Source: Planctomycetota bacterium (GTDB lineage: Bacteria; Planctomycetota; Planctomycetia; Isosphaerales; Isosphaeraceae). Taken from it: a stretch of 58,166 bases of DNA. Of this stretch, positions 18,016-28,152 are shown in pieces. The notes beneath the pieces are model-generated. The model made no database searches. It worked only from the letters and a program-made list of their open reading frames with translations, and had not been told where the DNA came from. The stretch lies in contig JAJYWB010000038.1 of assembly GCA_021791715.1 (NCBI GenBank), positions 1 through 58,166 of the forward strand, given 5' to 3'. Position numbers and translations under genes: made by a program. Each line of letters begins with the position of its first letter. The stretch's first letter is position 1.

Positions 18016-18708
18016 ATGAACCTCCTATACGCGAGAGAGCCCGTCAGCGCGTGGAGCCACGCCGCCTGGCTGCTCCTTTCGATCCCGGGCGCGATCTGGT
18101 TGTGGAAGCTCAGTCGAGACGATTGGAACAAACGCGTCGGACTGATGATCTTCGCGGCGAGCCTTTCTTTCTGTTATATGTCGAGTGCTTTATATCACGG
18201 TCTCAGACTCTCCAAAAACGAGATCGAGGATCTCAATCTCATCGATCACGGAGGAATTTATATTTTTATCGCGGGAAGTTACACGCCGATCGCGACGACG
18301 CTCGTCCAGGGCCGGTGGCGAAGGATCCTGCTCGACGTTCCCTGGATCTTCGCCGCGACCGGATGCACGCTTTTAATCATTCACGGCGAACTCGACCCGA
18401 TCGTCAACACGGTTTTATATCTTGTAATGGGATGGGGCGCGATCCTCTGTTTGTTCGAACTTTCCCGCGTTCTGCCGGCTCGATCGCTCGGCTGGCTCGT
18501 CGCGGGAGGCGTCTTTTACAGCGTCGGCGCCTTCGTGAACCTGCTAAAATGGCCCGTGATCCTGCCCGGAGTGTTCGGAGCTCACGACCTCTTTCACTTC
18601 CTCGTCATGGCGGGTACGCTGGCGCACTTCCTGTTCATGATCAAAGTGGTCGTCCCCTACGAAAAAATGAGTCCCCGGCCCAATGCTTTCGTTCAAGAAA
18701 ATACATGA
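18016..18708 (+). CDS. TrhA/hemolysin III family membrane protein
   Basis: A 230-aa protein with about seven membrane segments. It matches the PAQR-related hemolysin III/YqfA family: EPVSAWSHAAW near the start, YMSSALYHG, LNLIDHGGIYIFIAGSYTPI and the C-terminal FGAHDLFHFLVMAGTLAHF. The conserved Ser/His/Asp positions (SALYH, DH, H..FH, H) that form the family's putative metal site are all present. Bacterial members are linked to membrane-fluidity homeostasis; hemolytic activity is historical and should not be assumed. The start at 18016 has GGAGG upstream; the frame is open 210 nt further without family sequence. Its end overlaps the amidase gene by 26 nt. Confidence 0.9.
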   Translation: MNLLYAREPVSAWSHAAWLLLSIPGAIWLWKLSRDDWNKRVGLMIFAASLSFCYMSSALYHGLRLSKNEIEDLNLIDHGGIYIFIAGSYTPIATTLVQGRWRRILLDVPWIFAATGCTLLIIHGELDPIVNTVLYLVMGWGAILCLFELSRVLPARSLGWLVAGGVFYSVGAFVNLLKWPVILPGVFGAHDLFHFLVMAGTLAHFLFMIKVVVPYEKMSPRPNAFVQENT

Positions 18709-20011
18709 CGATTCGCCGATAAAAGCAGCCGCCGATTTTCGCGAGCGAAAACGAAGCGCCGTCGAGATTCTGCGAGCGTGCCTCGATCGAATCGATCGAT
18801 ACGAGGATCAAGTACACGCTTGGATTTCGATCGATCGCGAAGGAGCTTTGAACCGAGCGCGCGAACTCGACGCCGAATTCGCGTCGGGCCGATATCGCGG
18901 AGCGCTCCACGGTATCCCGATCGGCGTCAAAGACATCGTCGACCTCGAAGGGCTGCCGACCGCCGCGGGTTATCCCCCCTGGCGTTCCAAAATAGCGCGG
19001 GAAGACGCTCCCCTCGTTCGCAAACTCCGCGAACTCGGAGCGATCGTTGTGGGAAAGACCGTGACGACGCAATTCGCCGCGTTCGATCCCCCCGTCACCC
19101 TCAACCCGCGCGATCCCTCAAGAACGCCCGGCGGGTCGTCGAGCGGCTCCGCCGCCGCGGTCGCGACAGGAATGTGCCTCGCGGCGATCGGCTCGCAAAC
19201 GGGAGGATCGATCGTCAGGCCCGCGTCTTTCTGCGGCGCCGTCGGATTCAAACCGAGTTACGCGACGATCGACGCCCGAGGATTCGTTCCGCTCGCCCCC
19301 TCGCTCGATCATCCCGGCTTCATCACCCCGACCTCGGCCGATCAATCCCTGATCTATCATGAGATCAACAATACTGGTAAACAAACGCTTGATCAATCGA
19401 GCGATTCGATCCGTCCTTTACGCTTGGGAAGGCCGCGCGGCTTTTTCGATCGCGTCGACGAGCCCGAAGCCGCGGCCGCGGTCGATTTGTTCGTCAAACG
19501 GATGATCGACGTCGGCCCTCGACGCGTGGAGATCGTCGAGTTCGCCGACCCGATCGACTTCGACGAGATCCTCGCCAGGCACCGAATCGTGATGTCGGTC
19601 GAGGCCGCGAACTTTCATCGCGATCGTTTCCGCGAGGAGCGCGATTCGTTCGAGCCGAAGATCGCTTCGCTGATCGAAGCGGGTTTAAGCGCCTCGGCCG
19701 AACAGTATCAAAACGCCAAAGAATATCAGAACAAGATGAAATCACTCATTGAAAACGAGTTCCGCGGCTTCGACGCGTGGCTCGTTCCCGCGACGACCGG
19801 CGCCGCGCCCGATCGGTCGACGACGGGAGACCCCCGGTTTCAATCCCCCTGGAGCTTTCTCGGGGTTCCCACAATCTCGTTCCCCGTCGCTCTTAACGAC
19901 GACGGCCTTCCGCTCTCGGTTCAGTGGATCGGCGCGCGAGGCGGCGACGAAACTATTTTAAGCGTGTGCGAATATTTCCACTCACAATATTCGCGTGCGT
20001 TTTATGAATAA
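18683..20011 (+). CDS. Amidase-signature family amidase
   Basis: A 442-aa enzyme of the amidase-signature family, which hydrolyses carboxamides with a Ser-cisSer-Lys triad. All three are visible: Lys83 (GIPIGVKDIVD), cis-Ser153 (TPGGSSSGSAAA) and nucleophile Ser176 (SQTGGSIVRPA). It is not convincingly the GatA tRNA-amidotransferase subunit: it lacks an adjacent gatB/gatC, and the C-terminal part is closer to stand-alone amidases. It starts inside the 3' end of the TrhA-like gene (26-nt overlap), suggesting coupled translation. No signal peptide, so cytoplasmic. Confidence 0.9.
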   Translation: MLSFKKIHDDSPIKAAADFRERKRSAVEILRACLDRIDRYEDQVHAWISIDREGALNRARELDAEFASGRYRGALHGIPIGVKDIVDLEGLPTAAGYPPWRSKIAREDAPLVRKLRELGAIVVGKTVTTQFAAFDPPVTLNPRDPSRTPGGSSSGSAAAVATGMCLAAIGSQTGGSIVRPASFCGAVGFKPSYATIDARGFVPLAPSLDHPGFITPTSADQSLIYHEINNTGKQTLDQSSDSIRPLRLGRPRGFFDRVDEPEAAAAVDLFVKRMIDVGPRRVEIVEFADPIDFDEILARHRIVMSVEAANFHRDRFREERDSFEPKIASLIEAGLSASAEQYQNAKEYQNKMKSLIENEFRGFDAWLVPATTGAAPDRSTTGDPRFQSPWSFLGVPTISFPVALNDDGLPLSVQWIGARGGDETILSVCEYFHSQYSRAFYE

Positions 20012-20014
20012 CTC

Positions 20015-20046
20015 CGATCGGCGCCTCGTCACGGCGACGCCGATCG
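20015..20046. terminator. Hairpin between convergent amidase and prolyl oligopeptidase genes
   Basis: CGATCGGCG (20015-20023) pairs perfectly with CGCCGATCG (20038-20046) around a 14-nt loop. It lies directly after the amidase stop and before the convergent oligopeptidase stop, the expected place for a shared terminator. There is no strong T tract. Confidence 0.5.
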
Positions 20047-20064
20047 ACGCTTTGCTCTCTTAAA

Positions 20065-22218
20065 TCAATGAACTTTCATGCCGAATCGATCGGCGACGAA
20101 CGCCCATTGATCCACATATTCGTCGATAACTTTCGAGGTCGGCTTGCCCGCGCCGTGTCCCGCTCTGGTTTCGATGCGAATCAGGATCGGTTCGGTGCCC
20201 GCCTGCGCCTCCTGCAGCGCCGCGGCGAACTTGAAGCTGTGCGCCGGGAAAACGCGGTCGTCGTGATCCCCCGTCGTGATCAAAGTCGCGGGATAACGAG
20301 TTCCCGGTTTCACGCGATGAAGCGGCGAATACGCGTACAACGCCCGGAATTGCTCGGCGTCGTCCGACGACCCGTAATCGTCGATCCACGCCCACCCGAT
20401 TGTGAACTTATGGAACCGCAACATATCCAGAACGCCCACTCCCGGTAACGCGACGCCGAAGAGGTCGGGACGTTGCGTCATGCAGGCGCCGATCAAAAGC
20501 CCGCCGTTCGATCGTCCGCCGATCGCGAGCCTGGGGGTGCTCGTGTACTTCTCGGCGATCAGGTATTCGGCCGCCGCGATAAAATCATCAAACACATTCT
20601 GTTTCTTAAGCTTCGTTCCCGCCTGATGCCATTCCTCGCCGTATTCGCCTCCGCCTCGCATATTCGCGACCGCGAACAACCCCCCCTGCTCCATCCAGGC
20701 GAGATTCGACGGGCTGAACGTCGGCGTGATCGGAATGTTGAATCCGCCGTAGCCGTAAAGATATGTCGGATTCTCGCCCGTTCGTTCAAGCCCCTTTTTA
20801 TAACTGAGAAAAAGCGGGATCCGCGTTCCATCTTTGCTCTTGTAAAAAACCTGCCTCGTCTCATACCGCGAGGGATCGAAATCGACCCTGGGACGACGGA
20901 AGATCTCGCTCGCGCCGCTCGTGAAATCATATCGATAAATCGTCGTCGGCGCGGTGAACGAGTTCAAAGCGTAAAACGTTTCGGCGTCTTTTCGCTTGCC
21001 GCCGAAGCCCGACGCGGTCCCGAGCCCCGGCAAGGGAAGCTCCTTCTCCAAACCTCCGTCGAGCCGATGAATCTTCACGACCGAGTGCGCGTCTTTCAGA
21101 TAAACCGCGATAAATCGATCGCCGACGACGCTCACTTTATCAAGCGTATCGTCGGTTTGAGGAATGATCTCTTTGAACCGTTCGGGGGCGGGATCGCGCG
21201 AATCGATCGCGATCACCCTGCCCCTCGGCGCGTTCAAATTCGTCCGAAACCAAAGGATCGGACCGTCGTTATCTAAAAACGTGTAATCGTAATCAAAATG
21301 CCCCACGAGTTCGACGAGCTTCGCCGCGGGGTCGGTTAAATCGCGCACCAGAATTTTGTATTTATCGTCGGTTCCCTGCGAGATCGTCACGATCAACCAC
21401 GTTCCGTCGTCGCTCACCGTCGCGTGGAATTGCCATTTCTTCTGATCGGGACGTTCGTAAACGAGTTCGTCTCGATCCTGAGAATCGCCGACGCGATGAT
21501 AATAAAGCTTTTGAAAATAATTCGCTTCTTTTAAATCGGCGCCCGCGGCGGGCTCGGGAAATCGACTGTAATAAAACCCTTTTCCGTCTTTCGTCCACGC
21601 CGCGCCCGAAAACTTGATCCATTTAAGCCGATCCGCCAGGTCGCGCCCCGTCGCCACGTCGCGAACCCGCCACTCGTTCCAATCCGAACCCGCCTCGGCG
21701 AGCCCGTACGCGATCAGTTTACCGTCGTCGGAGATCGAAGTCCCCGCGAGCGCAACCGTTCCGTCTTTCGACAGCGAATTCGGATCGAGCAATTCCCTCG
21801 GCTCGGCCGCGAGCGATTCGGTCGTATACAACACGCTCTGGTTCTGAAGCCCGATGTTTCTCGTGAAAAAGTAGCGCGAACCCTCCTTTTGAGGAACGCC
21901 GAATTTTTCGTAATTCCAAAGCTTGGTGAGCCGATCCTTGAAAACCTTCCGCGCCGGAATCGCTTCGAGATACGAGTAGGTGAGCTTATTTTCAGCCTCG
22001 ATCCATTCTCGCGTCGCGGTCGAATCGAGCTCTTCGAGCGGTCGAAACGGATCGGCCACGCGTTCGCCGTGATACTCGTCGACGACGTTCGCCTTGGGCG
22101 CCGCGGGATACTTGAACGGGGCGTTAGGGGCGGTTTCGCGGCTTTCGCCCGAGGTCGCGTAATTCATGGACGGCAAGGCTCCCAAAAACACCGTCATGGC
22201 GGCTAATCGCTTCATCAT
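20065..22218 (-). CDS. Prolyl oligopeptidase family serine peptidase (S9)
   Basis: About 717 aa with a signal peptide (MMKRLAAMTVFLGALPS). The N-terminal two-thirds form a seven-bladed propeller preceded by the family's PYRPLEELDSTATREWIEAE-like region (here DPFRPLEE). The alpha/beta-hydrolase domain has the Ser nucleophile in GGRSNGGLLIG, Asp in TTGDHDDRVFP and His in TRAGHGAGKPTSK. It cleaves short peptides after proline, here probably in the periplasm. I chose the ATG at 22218, which begins the signal peptide; the frame is open 69 nt further upstream. Length and all catalytic motifs are typical. Confidence 0.93.
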   Translation of the reverse strand: MMKRLAAMTVFLGALPSMNYATSGESRETAPNAPFKYPAAPKANVVDEYHGERVADPFRPLEELDSTATREWIEAENKLTYSYLEAIPARKVFKDRLTKLWNYEKFGVPQKEGSRYFFTRNIGLQNQSVLYTTESLAAEPRELLDPNSLSKDGTVALAGTSISDDGKLIAYGLAEAGSDWNEWRVRDVATGRDLADRLKWIKFSGAAWTKDGKGFYYSRFPEPAAGADLKEANYFQKLYYHRVGDSQDRDELVYERPDQKKWQFHATVSDDGTWLIVTISQGTDDKYKILVRDLTDPAAKLVELVGHFDYDYTFLDNDGPILWFRTNLNAPRGRVIAIDSRDPAPERFKEIIPQTDDTLDKVSVVGDRFIAVYLKDAHSVVKIHRLDGGLEKELPLPGLGTASGFGGKRKDAETFYALNSFTAPTTIYRYDFTSGASEIFRRPRVDFDPSRYETRQVFYKSKDGTRIPLFLSYKKGLERTGENPTYLYGYGGFNIPITPTFSPSNLAWMEQGGLFAVANMRGGGEYGEEWHQAGTKLKKQNVFDDFIAAAEYLIAEKYTSTPRLAIGGRSNGGLLIGACMTQRPDLFGVALPGVGVLDMLRFHKFTIGWAWIDDYGSSDDAEQFRALYAYSPLHRVKPGTRYPATLITTGDHDDRVFPAHSFKFAAALQEAQAGTEPILIRIETRAGHGAGKPTSKVIDEYVDQWAFVADRFGMKVH

Positions 22219-22540
22219 CGTCGTCGTCGCTCCGGCTCGGCTTGGGCGAAAAACATCGGAGAGGAACGAAAAGCATACCCGCCCCAAAGCCCAAAGACAA
22301 CGCTCTTGAATTCGGCCTTGATCACGCGATCACGCTCCGCGACACCTCAACCGAGAGCGACGATCTTCGCCGAGAGGAACGATCGTCGCCGAGGAACGTC
22401 CTTTTCAGGTCGCTTCGAGTTTCTAGGCGATCTTCGCCGCCGCGAAGCCTTTTTTCGTAAGGCCGTCGCTCGATCCGATTCGGTCGATTAAGATGACCGC
22501 ACGGATTTCAACCCCGCGACGTTTGGGAGATCGACCTCGC
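22219..22540. other. Divergent intergenic region
   Basis: Lies between the oligopeptidase gene (minus) and the M28 peptidase gene (plus). It contains short near-repeats of GATC(T/G)TCGCCGAGAGGAACG (about 22362-22400) of unknown meaning. I see no gene and no convincing promoter pair. Confidence 0.3.
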
Positions 22541-24229
22541 ATGAATCGCATTATGTATCTTTCACTTTGCATTTTCTTGTTCGGAACGACCGCGGTCCAA
22601 GCCGCCGATCGACCCGGGGTCGACCTAAAACCCGCGTTCGAACGCATGACAGCCGCGGGACTCCTCGCTCACATCAAAACGCTTTCCTCGGACGAGTTCG
22701 AAGGCCGAGGACCGGGAACGATCGGCGAAACGCGATCGGTTGAATATATCTCAAAGCAATTTCGCGAACTCGGGCTCAAGCCGGGAAATCCCGATGGAAC
22801 GTACTTTCAAAAGGTTCCGCTCGTCGGTTTTTCTTCGAAGGTCGAGGGGTCGATCGCGGTCGGCGGGAAACGGATCGATCTCAAATTCCCGGCCGATTGG
22901 GTCGCGGTTTCGCGTCGCTTCGTCCCCGAGGTCCGCGTCGAGCCCTCCGACATCGTCTTCGTCGGCTACGGAGTCGTCGCTCCCGAATACGGCTGGGACG
23001 ATTACAAAGGGATCGACGTTCGAGGCAAAACGATCGTCATGCTCGTGAACGATCCCCCGGTTCCCGATCCCGCCGATCCCTCGAAGCTCGATCCAGCGGT
23101 CTTCAAAGGTAAAGCGATGACATACTACGGACGCTGGACATATAAGTATGAAATCGCATCCGAAAAAGGCGCCGCGGCGGCGATCATTATTCACGAGACG
23201 GGCCCCGCTGGTTATCCGTTCGAGGTCGTATCGGGAAGCTGGGGACGCGAGAATTTCGACATCGCTCGAACCGACGGCAATCGCGATCGCGTTTCGATCG
23301 AATCGTGGATCACCGAGCCCGCTGCGCGATCGTTCCTAGCCGCCGCGGGTCAAGATTTCGACGCGCTCAAAAAAGCCGCGACGAAACGCGATTTCCAACC
23401 CGTTCCGCTCGCCGCCAAGGCCGAATTTCACGCGAAAAACACGCTCAGAACGATCGATTCGCTCAACGTCCTGGGGCTCGTCGAAGGCGCCGATCCCGCG
23501 GTCAAAAACGAGTTCGTCGTCTACACGGCGCATTGGGATCACCTTGGCAAAGACGAATCGCGCCCGGGCGATCAAATCTTTAACGGAGCGGTCGACAACG
23601 CTTCGGGGGTCGCTTCGATCCTCGAGATCGCCAGGGGATTTAAGGCGCTGCCGAAGCCGCCGCGACGATCGATCCTCTTCATCGCGGTGACCGCCGAGGA
23701 AAAAGGGCTACTGGGCGCGAAATATTACGCCGAACATCCGCTCTATCCGCTTGAAAAAACGCTCGCGAATATCAATATCGATGGAATTAATGTTTGGGGG
23801 AAGACGACCGACATCGTCGACGTCGGCCTTGGGATGTCGGATCTTGACGATATCCTCGCCGATGCGGCGAAACGGCAAAACCGCGTGGTGAAACCCGACG
23901 CCGAGCCCGAGAAGGGCTTCTTTTATCGGTCGGATCATTTCGAGTTCGCCAAGCTCGGAGTTCCCGCGCTCGACACCGATTCGGGAACGATATATCCGGG
24001 CAGGCCGGTCGATTTCGGCGTTCAAAAACGTGAAGAATATACCAAAAATGATTATCATAAACCGACCGATGAGATCAAACCGGGCTGGGATCTTTCGGGA
24101 GCGGTCGACGATCTCGAGCTGTTGCTCGAGGTCGGATCGCGAGTCGCCGACGGCGACGCCTATCCCGCGTGGAAACAGGGCGCCGAATTCCGCGCCCGCC
24201 GCGAGGCCGCGCTCAAATCAAAACCGTGA
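22541..24229 (+). CDS. M28 family zinc aminopeptidase with PA domain
   Basis: About 562 aa with a signal peptide ([17 protein letters not shown]). A protease-associated insert is seen near residues 130-260 ([32 protein letters not shown]). The M28 zinc site is complete: His in TAHWDHLG, bridging Asp in [10 protein letters not shown], Glu-Glu in [11 protein letters not shown], and His in [10 protein letters not shown]. It would remove N-terminal amino acids from peptides in the periplasm. I chose the ATG at 22541 for the signal peptide. It heads a co-directional run with the GT-C-like membrane protein (57-nt gap) and the amidohydrolase (50-nt gap). Confidence 0.93.
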   Translation: MNRIMYLSLCIFLFGTTAVQAADRPGVDLKPAFERMTAAGLLAHIKTLSSDEFEGRGPGTIGETRSVEYISKQFRELGLKPGNPDGTYFQKVPLVGFSSKVEGSIAVGGKRIDLKFPADWVAVSRRFVPEVRVEPSDIVFVGYGVVAPEYGWDDYKGIDVRGKTIVMLVNDPPVPDPADPSKLDPAVFKGKAMTYYGRWTYKYEIASEKGAAAAIIIHETGPAGYPFEVVSGSWGRENFDIARTDGNRDRVSIESWITEPAARSFLAAAGQDFDALKKAATKRDFQPVPLAAKAEFHAKNTLRTIDSLNVLGLVEGADPAVKNEFVVYTAHWDHLGKDESRPGDQIFNGAVDNASGVASILEIARGFKALPKPPRRSILFIAVTAEEKGLLGAKYYAEHPLYPLEKTLANINIDGINVWGKTTDIVDVGLGMSDLDDILADAAKRQNRVVKPDAEPEKGFFYRSDHFEFAKLGVPALDTDSGTIYPGRPVDFGVQKREEYTKNDYHKPTDEIKPGWDLSGAVDDLELLLEVGSRVADGDAYPAWKQGAEFRARREAALKSKP

Positions 24230-24286
24230 CGATCGATCAATTTCATTATTCAATAATATCGTTATATACTGAAGGACGAACGATCG

Positions 24287-26266
24287 ATGCCGTCTTGGTT
24301 GAAAGGGTCGATCGCGAGCTGCGCCGCGATTCTCGCGATCTCGGCCGCGACGGCGTGGCTCGACGTTCGCTTCGGCGCGGTCGCGACCGCGTTCGATTTC
24401 ATCGCGCACCAGTTTTACGAGATCCCGACGCTCGCTTCGATTCGTCGGCCGAGCCAGATCGCGCTCGTGCGTGTTCACTTGCCGATATTCGCTTCGTCGG
24501 CTTTCGTCGCCGCGGCGGTTTCGCCGTTTTTATCGAGGAACACTCGGACGCTTTTCAAGATCTTTTTGATCGGTTATGCGATTCGAGCCGTCGTCTGGAT
24601 CGTCGGCGGAAACCTTCCGCTCGTTCCGGGAGACAGTTGCCATTATCTCGAAGTCGCCGAATCGGTTTATCGCGGCGAGGGCCCCGTTAAGCATTATGTG
24701 GAAAGTTACTTTATCGATTATCCCGAGATCCGCGCGAATCAGGGGATTCTCGACGACTGGGCGACCCCGTTATACGCTTATGTGCTCGCGGGGGCTTATC
24801 GCCTGACGGACGTCGTTCCGGGCGAATCGATCGAGGCGACCGTCGCGGTTTCCAAAGGGACGAGCTTCGTGATCGGCTTGCTCACTCTTCCGCTTTTATT
24901 CGGGTTCGCGCGCAGACGATATACGACGGAAGTCGCGCTCGCCGCGACAGCGATGTTATCGATAATGCCTGTTCATGTTTTATATGCGGGATTAGGTTTA
25001 CGCGAAAGCCTGGTCGCTTTCGCGTGCGTCGCGGCGGTGTGGCTTTTAACCGAGATCGATTCGACCGAAGGAATCGCGTCCTGGTTATGCGCGATCGCGG
25101 GAGGCGTCGCCGCGGGATGCGCGATCCTGGCGCGCGACGCCGCGATCGCGCTCGTCGCCGCGCTCGCCGTTTACGCGCTCGTTCGCTTCGGCAAATCGAA
25201 GCCCGGAAGGCTGATCGTTTGGGGATTCTCGGCCGCGGTCGTCGTCGCCCCCTGGGCGTGGGCGACCGCGATCCGCTACGGAAAACCGTTTTATACGTAC
25301 ACGCAATACTTTCAATACACGTTCTCGTGGACGATTCATCATTATCAAGAGGGAATCCCCCGAGCCGCCGATTTTTACACCCGGGCGAACGCCCCCTCGA
25401 TCATACGCGTCAAAATCAAATCGCTTTTTATAATCGTCACGGTTTCAACGATGATTCTCGGCGCTCCGCTCGTTTACGGTATCGCGCGAAGATTATTGAG
25501 CGGACGACGCGAGGGAATCGCAAATTCCGCCGGGCGGATTCAAAACGGCGGCGAGATCGACCGGCTCGTCGTTTGGCTTTTTTTCGTCTTCGCCGCGGCG
25601 ACCCTCGCTCGAGTCGCCGACATCACCCAGGTGACACAGCTCGGTCGGTATTATCTGCCGATCTTCGTCGTCGCGATCCCGACCGCCGCGGCGGGCTTGA
25701 TCGATTTCGTGCGCGCTTACTCGATTCCACCGAGCGCGTGGAAGCGATCGGCGATTTTGATCCCGGCGATATGGTGGGCCGATCCTACCTGGTCATATGA
25801 TTACACATGGTTTACAAAACCGTATCAATTGCATTGGCTCGCGCTCCGCGAAGCGGGGGATTGGATGAAAACGCACCCCGACGAAGTTCCCCGCGAAGCC
25901 CGCGTGATGACCTGGTTCCCCTGGGAACTGAGGCTCGCGAGCGATCGACCGACGATCCTGATGCCGCGTTCGTTTTACCCCAGCGTCGCGATGCAGGCCG
26001 AACGACTCGACCGCGCGATCCGACAGTACGGGGTCACTCACGTTCTTTGGGGTTCCTTTGAAACGCCTCCTCACGTCGACCCGGAAACGTTCGGCCCCTA
26101 CCTCGATCGCGTCCGTTCGACGACCCTCGCCGGCGCCAAAGAACTGATGAAATCGAAACCCTCTTATCCCTACCCCGTGCGGCTTTATCGACTCGGTTCC
26201 GCGCCGGCGAAGTCGAAGCAATCCGAGACCGCGAGATCGCGATCCCAATCCTCGGATTCATCGTGA
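24287..26266 (+). CDS. Polytopic GT-C-like membrane protein (family 39-like)
   Basis: A 659-aa protein with about ten hydrophobic segments. The first large loop holds the acidic residue expected in GT-C glycosyltransferases (VPGDSCHYLEVAESVYRGEG, Asp116), followed by DDWATPLYAYVLAG. This resembles the ArnT/PMT-like family 39 transferases that use polyprenyl-phosphate sugars on the outer side of the inner membrane. The C-terminal part is soluble (WFPWELRLASDRPTILMPRS). Acceptor and donor are unknown. GAAGGA lies before the ATG. It sits between an exported peptidase and an amidohydrolase without an obvious pathway link. Confidence 0.75.
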   Translation: MPSWLKGSIASCAAILAISAATAWLDVRFGAVATAFDFIAHQFYEIPTLASIRRPSQIALVRVHLPIFASSAFVAAAVSPFLSRNTRTLFKIFLIGYAIRAVVWIVGGNLPLVPGDSCHYLEVAESVYRGEGPVKHYVESYFIDYPEIRANQGILDDWATPLYAYVLAGAYRLTDVVPGESIEATVAVSKGTSFVIGLLTLPLLFGFARRRYTTEVALAATAMLSIMPVHVLYAGLGLRESLVAFACVAAVWLLTEIDSTEGIASWLCAIAGGVAAGCAILARDAAIALVAALAVYALVRFGKSKPGRLIVWGFSAAVVVAPWAWATAIRYGKPFYTYTQYFQYTFSWTIHHYQEGIPRAADFYTRANAPSIIRVKIKSLFIIVTVSTMILGAPLVYGIARRLLSGRREGIANSAGRIQNGGEIDRLVVWLFFVFAAATLARVADITQVTQLGRYYLPIFVVAIPTAAAGLIDFVRAYSIPPSAWKRSAILIPAIWWADPTWSYDYTWFTKPYQLHWLALREAGDWMKTHPDEVPREARVMTWFPWELRLASDRPTILMPRSFYPSVAMQAERLDRAIRQYGVTHVLWGSFETPPHVDPETFGPYLDRVRSTTLAGAKELMKSKPSYPYPVRLYRLGSAPAKSKQSETARSRSQSSDSS

Positions 26267-26316
26267 TTTTTATTATTAATAATTCGATAACATATCTGTT
26301 TGTTAGGAGGGTAGTC

Positions 26317-27564
26317 ATGAGCGATCAAATCCGTACGGTTTCGGCGCGATGGATTTTTCCGGTCGAGGGGGCGCCGATCGAACGGGGGATGATCGTGATC
26401 GCGAACGGCCTTATTGAATCGATCGGTCGCCGCGACGGTCGATCGGTCGATCGTGATTTTCCGGACGCGTCGCTCGTTCCTGGATTCGTCAACGCGCACA
26501 CGCATCTGGAATTAACCCCAATCGCATGCGACGAGACCGACGAGATCCGCTGGCTTCAATCGGTGATCGAACATCGTCGGCGATCGACCCCCGAGTCGTC
26601 CGCCGCGGCGATCGCGGCGAATCTCGCTCAGGCGATCCGCCTCGGTACGACGCTGATCGGCGACGTGACGACCGATTTTGCAAGTGCGAATATAACGGCT
26701 TGTGCGCCCGTGAGAAGCTTCGTCTATTCGGAGTTGCTTGGATTAAAACATGAACGTGGAGTTGAGACGACGCGGCGCGCCTGGGAGATCGCCGAACGCC
26801 TCGAAGCCGAACGCGGCGACGATTCGGGATCGTCGGGCGTGCGCGGCGATCGCCGGCTCGGGTTCAGCCCGCACGCTCCTTACAGCACCGCGGGCTGGAT
26901 TTATCGAAAAGCCGCGGCGAGCGGTCGACCGCTGACGACGCACCTCGCCGAAACGCCCGAGGAGATCGAGCTGTTGCGGGATCGATCGGGAAGAATGCGC
27001 GATTTTTTGGAATCGATCGGAGCGTGGGATGAAAACTGGGCGCCGATCGGCTCGAAACCCTCGGATTACTTGAAATCCGAAGGGCTCGATCGCGTCGATT
27101 GGATCGTCGCTCACGGAACATATCTACAAAAGACTGATTTTTCACTTTTTAGTATTCCAACCGATCGCGACGATCCCAGGCGTTCGATCGCGTATTGTCC
27201 CCGAACGCACGCTCGGTTCGGTCACGCTCCCCATCCTTATCGGCGAATTCTCGAACTCGGCGGCGCGGTGTGTATCGGGACCGACGGGCTTTCCTCGGCG
27301 GCGACGCTGGGAGTTTTGGACGAGCTCCGTTTCGTGCGTCGGATCGATCGATCGCTTGAGTGTGAAACATTATTACGCATGGGAACGCTCAACGGCGCCT
27401 GGGCGTTTCGACTCGACCGCGAAACGGGAAGTTTAACGCCGGGGAAATCGGCCGATATCGCCGCGGTCGCGATTCCCGATCGAAATCCCTCCGATCCGCA
27501 CGAACTCCTCTTCGACTCGGATCGACCCGTCGTCGCGACGATGTTTCGAGGGCGATTCGTCTAA
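26317..27564 (+). CDS. Amidohydrolase/deaminase (chlorohydrolase-type)
   Basis: A 415-aa amidohydrolase-superfamily enzyme. Metal and catalytic residues are in order: His61 and His63 (NAHTHLEL), His186 (SPHAPYST), His209 with a nearby Glu (THLAETPEE), His266 (VAHGTYL) and Asp323 (CIGTDGLSSA). The small N-terminal and C-terminal beta-sandwich parts are present (LTPGKSADIAAV). Members deaminate purine-like or related ring substrates; aminodeoxyfutalosine deaminase of the futalosine menaquinone route is one possibility, but I see no other menaquinone gene here. The start at 26317 follows TTAGGAGGG. Likely co-transcribed with the two preceding genes. Confidence 0.88.
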   Translation: MSDQIRTVSARWIFPVEGAPIERGMIVIANGLIESIGRRDGRSVDRDFPDASLVPGFVNAHTHLELTPIACDETDEIRWLQSVIEHRRRSTPESSAAAIAANLAQAIRLGTTLIGDVTTDFASANITACAPVRSFVYSELLGLKHERGVETTRRAWEIAERLEAERGDDSGSSGVRGDRRLGFSPHAPYSTAGWIYRKAAASGRPLTTHLAETPEEIELLRDRSGRMRDFLESIGAWDENWAPIGSKPSDYLKSEGLDRVDWIVAHGTYLQKTDFSLFSIPTDRDDPRRSIAYCPRTHARFGHAPHPYRRILELGGAVCIGTDGLSSAATLGVLDELRFVRRIDRSLECETLLRMGTLNGAWAFRLDRETGSLTPGKSADIAAVAIPDRNPSDPHELLFDSDRPVVATMFRGRFV

Positions 27565-28152
27565 TAAGCGAATTATACTGAATACTTGATTAATCATTAC
27601 ATAAATAACTAATAATTATCTAGCGATCTCCAAAGATCCTTGTGAATCATTCCGTCGACGCGGATAAAATCATATGTCGACGGATTCGATCGAGGTTTCG
27701 GCGACTCGCGGCTCGGGATCGATTATCATCTCAACGATCCTTCGACCGACTCGTTCGAGAATCGGTCTGAAGGCGCCGATCGTATTCGATTCCATTCTTT
27801 CGCCTCTTCACCAGAATTTGTGGGCGACGCCTTTGGCGGCCGCGGCGGACGCAAGGGCGAACCTCCTGGTTAGCCGGCATGTTTTTATATGGCATTTGGG
27901 ATCTTGGGAGATCGCGCTCTCGGAAACGCCATTTTTCCTTCAATATTTATATTATTTTGGAATCGTCTCGCCGGGAGAATCGCCCTACCGAACCGGCGCC
28001 GCCTTCCAATCGGATGCGGCTCAAACCGAGGTTCGCTCCCCGATCGAATCATCTCTGTGAGAACCCACTGAAAATAAATTACACATGTTATATAAATTTA
28101 ACAATAGTAAACACAACACATTTCAATAGATATGCCGATATCGAATGATCTA
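27565..28152. other. Intergenic region holding a degenerate repeat copy
   Basis: AT-rich flanks (27580-27620 and 28060-28130) surround a GC-richer middle. At 27851-27875 and 27965-27989 lie degenerate, inverted copies of the 25-bp repeat motif found at the start of the window. An open frame through it (27674-28060) is explained by the repeat, has no family likeness, and I do not call it a gene. Confidence 0.6.
27851..27989. repeat. Degenerate copy of the 25-bp palindromic repeat element
   Basis: GCAAGGGCGAACCTCCTGGT+TAGCC (27851-27875) differs at a few positions from the consensus left arm; GTCTCGCCGGGAGAATCGCC+CTACC (27965-27989) is the degraded right arm in inverse orientation. The spacing of about 89 nt exceeds the 63-64 nt of the window-start copies. 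Confidence 0.75.

Noticed and set aside
18683..20011. GatA subunit of the tRNA amidotransferase
   Set aside because: No gatB/gatC neighbours and only general amidase-signature motifs; called as generic amidase.
27674..28060. A 128-aa ORF
   Set aside because: It spans a degenerate repeat copy and AT-rich flanks, with no ribosome-binding site or family likeness.
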